From Sipunculus nudus (lineage: Eukaryota; Annelida; Sipuncula; Golfingiida; Sipunculidae), in NCBI GenBank assembly GCA_026874595.1, contig CM049317.1:71507618-71571617 (forward strand): a DNA stretch of 64,000 nucleotides, written 5' to 3'. This document shows, one piece after another, positions 55,077 through 64,000 of this stretch. The position numbers and the translations under genes are program-made. The notes under the pieces were generated by a model. The model was given only the letters and a program-made list of their open reading frames with translations. It searched no databases and was not told the origin of the DNA. How positions within the stretch are numbered: position 1 is the first letter of the stretch; each line of letters begins with the position of its first letter.

Positions 55077-56520
55077 TTATTCTTACCAAGCTACATACAA
55101 ATGGTGTTAATATAAACAGAAAATAAATGCTGTAAATGTACTCACAAATAATACAAATAAAGTAATAACTATATGACACAAGGAACCATTATCTATGTTA
55201 CAGCATCGCAAGTAGACAGTTTATGATTTCCAATATATCATCATAAGAGCATCCATCTAATCCCATCTGACCGTCTCGCAATTTATCCTTACTTTCAGTA
55301 ACTGAAAGTTATTATTCACACTTATAACTTTAGATTTCAAGTCATGCCTCTCCACATGTCTAATATTAGCTCCAATAAATCCAGTACAGTCGTACTGCGC
55401 TCTCTGTGCAATAAAATTTACGACATAATTCTTTACACAGGACATATTTGCATACATGTTTAAAAACCGTTTTTGGAGTATATCAGTTATTGGTTTAAAG
55501 CCTCTTATCCCGTACACAATATCTGTATGTGGATTTCTAGGAAGTCCCAATACTCTACGTATAGCCATTCTGTGCATTGTGGACATACGTTCTATTGACT
55601 TTTTATTAAGACACCATGTTTCACATCCGTAAGAGGAACAACAAAAATTGTGGAATAGTACATTCAAAGAAACAGATGAAAGAGTACCGAAGTTCGCCAT
55701 CAACTTATTAACGGTGAATATAAAAATCAACCCTTTTTCTTAATAAGTCTACGTCATCAGTTAAATCATAATTCAAATATACACCCAAATGACGAACATT
55801 TTCTTTCCATTTCAATTTGATATTATTTGAGTTCGGGACATTAACATGGTTTCATGCTCTATATAATACAAGTGGTCTTCTTGACATTATATGTAACTTT
55901 GTATTTCTGGCCAGATTCTTCGCAAATTTTAATCATTTCTTTTAATCCATTCGGGGATGGACTTAAAGGTGTAGCATCGTCCGCATATATAACAGCACCC
56001 GCAAAATGACTTCCAGCATTACATCTTATACTCTTGCCTTCGATCTGCCCACTAGTACATCCATGTAAACACTAAAGAGCAGCGGGGATAATATACCGCC
56101 TTATCTCAATCCGTTGGACACAGAAAAGTAACCTGAAAGCTTGCTTTTCCATCTCTCACATACTTTTTGTCTCATATACAAATCAAGTAACAGTCGAATG
56201 AAAATATCAGGTACATTTCTACGATATAGGAGGTTAAATAATTTACCCAAATGAATTTTGTCAAAAGCTTTAGAAGCATCTAGTGAACAGCAGTACACTT
56301 TGGAACCACGAGACATGTAGTTTGCAGCAATATCCTTTAACACAGACGTACACATTAGAGTGGAATGTTGCTTTTTGAAAGCAAACTGCAGATTTGATTT
56401 CTCAAGTTGTTTACGACATCGTTGAAGGATAACAAGTTCAAACAGTTTACAAATACGACTGCACAACGAGATACCTCGATAATTTTCACTGTTTGATAAA
56501 TTTCCTACAGGATCCATCGG
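55074..56520 (-). mobile_element. Non-LTR retrotransposon (LINE) remnant
   Basis: Minus strand, in order: RT start PVGNLSNSENYRGISLCS, FAFKKQHST, the palm motif CCSLDASKAFDKIH, LLLDLYMRQKVCERW, SNGLR, then a stop in place of Gln before GGILSPLLFSVYMD. The catalytic YADD is intact at 55976-55987. After more breaks come YGCETWCLNKKSIERM and RRVLGLPRNPHTDIVYGIRG. No ORF1 or endonuclease remains, so it is 5'-truncated and dead. Confidence 0.85.
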
Positions 56521-58075
56521 TCATGTGACCAACATTTCCACATATCTTGGTGATGCCAGGTCCTGTCGTTTCTGAGACTTATGTTAGTATACTCACTTGG
56601 CCAAATGACTTAGTTTAAATTCTTGTATCTCAGCCAAAAATTCATCAAATCCACACAAACTGAACAAATGTGAGAAAGCCCATCTCTGTGATACTTTTTT
56701 ATGAAATAATAAACAATTTGGCTGAATAATTTTGGAATGGAAGGTTTTCTTGGTTTTTCCCCCGTAAAATGTAAGTCGATCCAGATGGCGCCACATAAAG
56801 CTCAATTTTACAGCATTTGACACGTGACTGATTTTTGCATAAAATGTTGGGAAACTAGCTCTTGTTGTATCTGAGATATTAGGAGGGGATGTCTTTTGCA
56901 ACCCGTTCTAGGCAGGTGAATATGCAAAGATGTTGACTACCACAGTAACACATTAATAATCCTATAAAATATTTTCATTGTTCACTAACCGCTTTAAAGT
57001 GCACATGAATGTGTGATGAAAACTGCAGATTTCCAGTTCAAGACCCGCTTATTGGCCATGCTTAAAACCTTGCACGATGTAACGCCCTCGCATCTTCACA
57101 CCTGCCCCCCCCCCCCCCCCCCCACACTAAAGAAGCACAAAGATATAACTTATGATGGATTCCAGGATATTCAGCAAGAAACATAATATTGTCTTGAAAA
57201 CAAACGTTACACACACTAGCAGTGTGTTTGGAATATTCAATATTGCTTCAAGCATTCGGTGATAAATATCTCAAGACAAAATATGTTCACTCTTGTACAC
57301 GTACAAATGCCAGTACATTTTTCCAGACTTCACATATTTCAGTACCTATGATGAGAATAAAACGTCAACACACACATAAACCAAACAATTTGCGTGGAAT
57401 ATATTCGGGAATTAATTAATAGAGTTATTCAATTTTATAGGTCAGAAGTTTCTTTTGAGTTTCTCTGGCGACGTTAAATTGATATTATTTATTGCATTTT
57501 AGATTAACATATTAACTTGGGTTAAACTTTACGATATTATACTCTATAGATGTCGTTAAAGTGTCGGCCTGTAGATGAATGAAATTAATTGTGATTTAGT
57601 TAATGATCATACAATAATAACCACATGAAAAATTAAATAAACATTACAAATTGGACTTTTGATACAATAAACACAATAACCTGTCCACCTGTCCAAAATA
57701 CCCACAGTCTAATTTTAAATGAGTCAGGTAAAACTTGGTCAAAACAGTGATTATATATGGTACAAATAGGTCTAGATTTTAGGGGTTTTTTTTCTCAGCA
57801 TGTACAATTTTACAGTTTGAATGTTTGAGGGACAATTTAAAAGTCAAATGCGACAACATAATAAAAATTAGATTTGTTATTAGACTTAACATCTTTAATT
57901 TCTAAAAATGTGTTTAAATTATTTTTTTCATTTGTTCTAGGTAAAACAGATTTGGGCATTTTATCATTTTATGTATAAAAAAATATATTTAGCTCGGAAT
58001 TCGAAAAGTCCATCCAGTTATTTTATAATATTCAGACATCAAGCTAACTGAAAAATATATTAGTTTTTAGTCCTC
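56521..58075. other. Intergenic sequence, no gene seen
   Basis: Contains one GGCGCC-family piece at about 56640-56890 (minus strand, with GATGGCGCCACATAAAGCTC), a poly-C run at 57105-57123, and otherwise AT-rich DNA. Confidence 0.4.
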
Positions 58076-58129
58076 TAATTTGGTAGTACAATCTGTTCTG
58101 GTTCATGAACTATATATGCTGGAAAGTCA

Positions 58130-58530
58130 ATCTGGTTCTGTCGTTTATGGGGCTGTCTTACATATGCGACTCTACAGCGACCAGGCTGTCGCCTTATGGT
58201 CGCCGGGAGGTCGCCTGTATGGTCGCCTGTGGTCGCCTGTAGGTGCCCGAACTTACCCATAGACGCGTGGCCTCTTACGTGGATTTTCAACATGTTCAAA
58301 ATTATCTGGCGACAGCTTTTTTTACTCCAGTGTGCGTAGCCTGTATTCTAATGGCTGTCGCCAGGTGACGTGGGTTGCCGTTGGCTAGTGCACTTGAAAC
58401 AGGGCTCATCCTGGTCTCTAACTCCTCGCATAGCACAGGATAGAGATTCGTCGAAGCTTGTCGCGGGTGGACGTAGCATGCATTCTAGTGTCGTAGGTTG
58501 TCGCCAGTGTAGTCGCACGTTGTCGCAGAT
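58130..58530. repeat. GTCGC-rich degenerate array
   Basis: Repeated GTCGCC, TGTCGC, GGTCGCCTGT and CAGTGTAGTCGC words, closest together at 58185-58245. No open frame with coding character. Confidence 0.5.
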
Positions 58531-60966
58531 TCACATTATATCATTATCATTTCATATTATGTATTATTTTGTGTGAAACACTTCATGAACGCAAAGGTTA
58601 TAGTATTTACCTGAATTGAATCCTTTTGTGGCAGTGGAAGGGAACGGGATGAGGACTATATATCTACTTTCAAAAATTGGAAGTAGAGGATAAGCTATTT
58701 TCTGTTCCCGAACCTTTATTACGTAAGTTAATTCATTATTATCACAAAGAGGAACTTAATTTATAACTTAATACGGAAATATTAAACTTCAAGACAAAAC
58801 CAGTTATTCTTTGTGTGGAAATGCAGTCATATGGTGTTTTGTATCGACAGAGGGCCCAACAGACATAAGCAATATATTTCAGTCAGCTCATAGTCGTCTT
58901 TCAATTGTTGCAAACGCAGAGTTTTTCTTTTGATTACTAGCAGCTGTTCTCAACGTCGACACAAGTAGCTTTCACCAAAGTATCTTCCAAAGCACCGTTT
59001 TTCAGAAAGTTTTTCTGAGGACAAGCTTTTCTTTCGGAAAAACGAATTTTCGCAAATACGGTCGGGGGTCTAGGGCTAATTTCGTACGACAGTTTATGAT
59101 TAAATTAATGCTATATTACTGAGGGAACGGCATGTTTCTTTTCGAACCACGTAATTTACGACCGGAACTTATAAAAATATCGGATTTATTGCAGAGTTTG
59201 ATAGGTAAAACCCATTTTAACCTGTTTTTAGGATACTTGGGTGCCATTTTTACCCAACAAATTCACGGGAGGGAAAGGTAATAACATCGCCATTAATTTA
59301 GCTCGGTTAGCTTCTTTAACAGCCCGCAAGCGGCGCCAGTGTGGCACACGCATAACGCAATCCGTTTTCTTTTCTTTGACTCCATATCTCTGGCAAGTGA
59401 TAGCAAAACGATCGTGTTCGATTGGTGTTCTTCATGACAGTAAATAAGCTGAATAACGGCAAGTTTAAGTAAGTGACACAGTTGCTCTCTCGGAATGAAT
59501 TGTATGGCTAGCCCACATGCTATGGCCTCGCATCTAAACCTACTTGAGCACAAGCGATGTGCGTATGATACCTCCCCAATACTCTTGCGAGTAAACTGCT
59601 AAGTTGTTTGGCCTGACATCCCAGCCCAAGCCGACGAACTATACTTGCTAGAGTACTAACGAGATATGGTTGATAATACACAAGTGCTGGATAAACCCAG
59701 AACTAATTAAGTAGGGTCACCACTCGGCTTAACCACCTGACTGCAGGCCTTTGTGACTCGTAATTACAAACATTAATTTGAGGTGTTTGCATGCTTAAAA
59801 AATATTTCGGAAATACGAATAAATTTTCGGTTCCCCATTTTAAATTTCTGAAAAACGAATTTTCGTAAATTTGGCGTTCTACTGTACGTATATATATTAA
59901 GGGCAGACAGTGACATCAACATTTATGCCTTGTCTATTGCTTCCGCCAGTTTTTTTTTGGTCAGTTTATTAAAGTAACTTCTATTTTTGTATTAAAAGGA
60001 CATCATGTCATGTTAACATGGCCAGAGATGCCAGGAAGAAAAAGTATTAACGGACAATTCTATAAAGATTATATTATTTGTAAGTACTGTTTGAACAGAC
60101 GGCCATAAAGCTAGGATGAGCAGTTACATGTTTATTCTATTTGTGAGTGATTATTCAAGTCCGTGACAGGACGACAAACAAAGTAATATCCCTACAGCAC
60201 AATTTGTTGTGAATTCATCTTAATTGAAGCGTTTTATGCTAATGCACTTCCTCTGTTGCTGCAAACATAAAAATAACTCAACAACTAGGAATATAATTAA
60301 ATACGAACAAAACAGCGTTTCCTTTAATATTTACAATATCATCTACTTACGCTGTATGTCATAATTACAGGAGTCCGAGTGAACAAGGCCAAAACAATCC
60401 ATAAATATCAAGATTGTTTTTTAAGTTTTAATCCGCAACTGTTGTGATTTTTTATTTTTTTCGTGAATTATTCATACATTTATCTTCCTTTAATAATGAA
60501 AGATAAGCGTAGGTTTATGACCATAACAACAACCTTCGTCAAACCTCTTAAGATGTTTGATTATTGCACCCATATATGTCTTTCTGTCAACCCTTTCGTT
60601 TTAACAGAGCGGTACCTTATTGTTCAGTACCTTTTTAGTCCCTGATAAACTACCATTTTTAATGGTACGGATGGATTAACAGTTACTGTTTGTCGGATTA
60701 ATATTGCACAGACTGACGATCTTTGTTGGAACAGTCATTCTTATCTGAATCATATGAAAATGGCGCCTTGCAGTTGAAGATACGAGGCCCGTACTGACAG
60801 CAGGTGGTTATATTTGTCACACAGGAAAAACGCAGGACGATTTTTCATGCAAATTACCGCCACCAAGCAGTAGAGCTGTAATACGTATATACTTTGTAAA
60901 GCATTTTGCATACTTATAAATTTATGCTTCGATATGCTTTACGATATTGGAAAGTTTCAACCATAT
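58531..60966. other. Intergenic sequence, 3' flank of gene D
   Basis: No gene or repeat family recognised. Two words AAAAACGAATTTTCG-like at about 59037 and 59851 point to a short dispersed repeat. Confidence 0.35.
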
Positions 60967-63889
60967 CTAACTGAAAACATCTGATTCACAGGTGCTTGAA
61001 ATTGAACTGTCCACCAAGTCATTGTAATCATCTGGAATACACGCCGGTCTTGTCGATTTATCTCCAGGAAATGCATTCGCATGATACCGAGTCATGCGCA
61101 CTGTGGGATTTCCGTTCCCGCTTTTCTCCATGACAAGATGGGTTATATGGCCGGTTGATGTTTGATTATCAGAGGAAGAACATCCATGGTTCGGGATCAC
61201 AAGGTCAGGGATCTGAGAAGAATAGGTTCCACAAGGCTCAGAAATGCTCCGATTATACAAGGCAGGGTCTCTTATAAGTTGTGCTCGGTTTGGTTGAACC
61301 TCAATTTCTGAATAGAGACCAAAAATGTTTTCCTCTGAATATTTAAGATGGAGATTGGAACTTGTATCAGAATCCAGAATATCAGGCTCTTCTGATGTGT
61401 CAGTTGTCTGTTTAGTCCTGGTTATAAAATAAATATAAAAAATATGTTTTATCCTTTAACAAGAAGTATAAAGGTAAGTATCAATGAACCTTATTTAAAA
61501 TTTTATAATGCTGTATATATGACCTACCTGTATTTACTAACGATAATGACGGTCACAATACACATCACAGTGATTACAGCCAGGAGTCCAAGGATAGTCC
61601 AACGGTAAAACCAAGCCAGTTCTGTAAATTAATTATATTGTATGCAGTACAGATACCTTGAGGGAAAACCGGTAAGGAAGAACAATGGTTAAAGACAATA
61701 TTGTTTTTACTCAACAATGTTTACTCATTGTCAGAATGCTATGAATAAGCAGGTCTCTTTTTGTAGATGATTGTTTTGATTAATTACCTGTTGCATCAAT
61801 ATCGGAAGATTTCACCGTGGAGGGTGGGGCAGATGAAGTTAATTCAGATGCTGAAGAACAAACAGTATATATGTATCCAAACCCTTCTATTCACTCACAG
61901 TATTTTTTATCAAATGGTGGAAAAGATTTTTCGGTAAATTATTATCAAGTAATGTATCAAGTATTACCCCATTTCGTCATCATAAAAAGAAAGTGGAATC
62001 CTATATGTAAGAGAGTTGTACAAAAAAAAATTCCAATTCAAGGTCTGGTTTTATTATAAGACTATGCATGTTTTCGTAATAATAAACTCAAGGGTAGAAA
62101 GAATAAGCTGGTTTGGAGTTCTTACCATATTCACAAAGAAAGTGGGACCTGTTAGTACATTTCTCCGATACCCAGGTTCTAGAACGACCACTTAACACTG
62201 CACAGGAATTATCGTGTGAAGTCAAACTGTCAATGTCTACTTCACGTGTCCAATAACTTTGAATGGCTTCATGTAAGGCTTCACGAAACAAGAAACATAT
62301 AAGCGTTGAAATTAAATCATCCTATGAACTTAAATTAAAAAAAAAACATAATATAATTCAAGCTTCTGTTTCTTAAACAATGACAGCTATATAAACATTA
62401 TTGACATACTGAAATTGTGGTCCACATGGAACCAGTCAGATTTCCGAATTCCGATGAGAAATCCCTGTGGCGTTTTGGGTTTCTTGTTCCCGTGCAGCTT
62501 TTCCACCAACAGTCCAAGGCGTTCGCTGCTTTTTTCACTGATCAGATCGCCCCCAGTTGCCCTGCATATGGACCGAGCGTTGTACCAGCTGTAAGCTCCG
62601 TACCTAAGGGTCCACACAGTACCATTGTCTACATAACAGTCATGACGTGGGACGTCACCACGGCACATTAACCCTAAAAGTAACAAGGCTTCGTATTTTT
62701 AAATTGCATCTAATATAATTTCTGGGAGACATGCTCCTCTTTCTACAAAAACATTATTTAAAATTACTTTTTGACTATTTACCTGATGACTGACAGATGA
62801 ATCTCATAGGGATTTCGAAGTTACAGGGACTTTTAGCGATGTATCCGTTGTCTTTCTGTACATCATAAATACCACACAGGCCCTTCAGGGTTCCTGATTC
62901 GGGTTCGATTCCTAAAAAAATTGTAAATTAATTACGCATTAATTGGGAGGGGGACCAAGAAGGTCCGATCACTAACACTTTACTAACAGAATAGCTAATT
63001 AGCTAATTCTATTTTGATGTATCATCTTAACACTGACCAGTTGTCCCGTCTGTCCATGTCCAGTTGGTCAAGAAATGCCTTCTCATACTAAGCCAGACTG
63101 ACCACATTCCAAGGTCAACCATGGCCTGAAGCAGTTGATCCCGGTTGGTCGTTCCGGATGGAAGATGGAAGGCAGGACTGTATCTGCTGCAGGCATTGTG
63201 TGCCTTCTCCCAGTTAACCCTGATATTCGGGTCAAGGTGACAGAATCGTGCTGCTCTACTCTGATTGCAGTCTGAAGTGCGGAATTTTGATGAGTTTTGG
63301 TACACGCTTCAGTTTTCTAAATCATGTATATACACAGGAGCAGCGACATATTATTAAACATGTACAAGTATTTAAATGAATAACTTTTTCCTTATTCTGT
63401 TAATTTATGATTGATTCGAAATCGTTGAATGAAATTTAAATTAAACAAACAATTATTTTTCATAGCACGATATTAAAAGCAAAATATACATCCAATGCAC
63501 AGAAAGTAAATAAAAGATGTTAACATAATGTGTAAATAATTACACTGCATGGTTAAATCAAGTATTTCAACTGATCATCGTGATCATTCGGAACATAAAT
63601 TTAAATTCTATTTGTACTACAATGTCTTGTGTCGTTATTCAGTGTACGTACTTGAGATCGAATATCCTGCAGCCATGGTTAAAAATTGACAGATGATTGA
63701 TGAACAGATCTTTTCCTTCATCATCATCAGCTCCAAGGATACTTTATTTATGTTTACATTCACAGTTGAAATTGTAATACATTGAGATATCGTACTTTGA
63801 AAATTTGAACTTAATATTTCCTTCTGGATCAATAACTTTCTTATATGATCAGCGATTGAATGTAGTAAAATAAAAGCTACGTACCACAT
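60967..63889 (-). CDS. Type I membrane receptor with two C-type lectin-like domains (gene D), about 541 aa
   Basis: Exons in transcription order: 63652-63889 (uncertain), 63038-63271, 62783-62911, 62410-62673, 62126-62278, 61788-61850, 61528-61621, 60967-61417. CTLD1 spans the second and third exons (WEKAHNACSRYSP, VWLSM, TNWTWTDGTTG, then CNFEIPMRFIC). CTLD2 spans the fourth and fifth (WYNARSICRATGGDLIS, FLIGIRKSDW, RTWVSEKC, SHFLCEY). A short Ser/Thr/Pro stem leads to a membrane helix (TILGLLAVITVMCIVTVIIV) and a 150-residue tail with tyrosines in YSEI and YNDL contexts. Exons 2-8 have clean borders and agreeing phases. The first exon is an open stretch starting MWYVAFILLHSIA, signal-like, which can splice in phase 1 at a GTACGT after 63652 but would add about 60 unassigned residues before CTLD1. 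The true signal exon may be shorter or lie beyond the window. EPN and WND are not evident. Confidence 0.75.
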
Positions 63890-64000
63890 AGAAAATCGAA
63901 CAATATCTGGTAGACGTTTGGCTACGAGTATTCATTATAATTCACAGCATCTTCCTTTTCCTTGTTGGTTTCATGTTATTATCTACATAATAATGCAACG

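Overview
The window is animal nuclear DNA: AT-rich, gene-poor and intron-rich, full of microsatellites, non-LTR retrotransposon remains, tRNA-derived SINEs and miniature DNA transposons. Coding exons of 40-450 bp with GT/AG borders lie in introns of 0.1 to 4 kb. The repeat mix and the transmembrane C-type lectin receptors suggest a marine invertebrate, most likely a lophotrochozoan such as a mollusc. That is an inference, and no sequence here fixes the species.

Four protein-coding genes can be assembled exon by exon with matching intron phases. On the plus strand, 29031-48326 carries a complete 12-exon cytochrome P450 of family 4 (508 aa) with all signature motifs. On the minus strand are three type I membrane receptors with C-type lectin-like domains (CTLDs): gene C at 3913-13458 (one CTLD, 323 aa), gene B at 19421-25837 (two CTLDs, 449 aa) and gene D at 60967-63889 (two CTLDs, about 541 aa, first exon uncertain). 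All three share a plan: phase-1 introns between extracellular modules, a membrane exon that ends in phase 2, and one last exon encoding the whole cytoplasmic tail. They look like dispersed paralogues flanking the P450. They would act at the cell surface in recognition or immunity, while the P450 would act at the endoplasmic reticulum; nothing suggests that the two work together.

Layout: 1-3900, repeats (a 57-bp tandem array, a SINE) and weak exon candidates; 3.9-13.5 kb, lectin gene C with a three-copy 345-bp tandem repeat in an intron; 13.5-19.4 kb, repeats (GGCGCC family, a MITE, a LINE tail, long TA tracts); 19.4-25.8 kb, lectin gene B; 25.8-29 kb, intergenic with an 8-bp minisatellite; 29-48.3 kb, the CYP4 gene, whose introns hold MITEs, a higher-order minisatellite and two facing LINE remnants; 48.3-61 kb, intergenic with a MITE, a SINE and a LINE; 61-63.9 kb, lectin gene D.

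The most notable observation is a partial duplication of CYP4 exon 5. The copy keeps an open frame, splice sites and compatible phases, and every coding difference from the original changes an amino acid. It could be a mutually exclusive alternative exon. Other points of interest are a MITE family with 5-bp target duplications, YxxM motifs in two lectin tails, and several unnamed dispersed repeat families.
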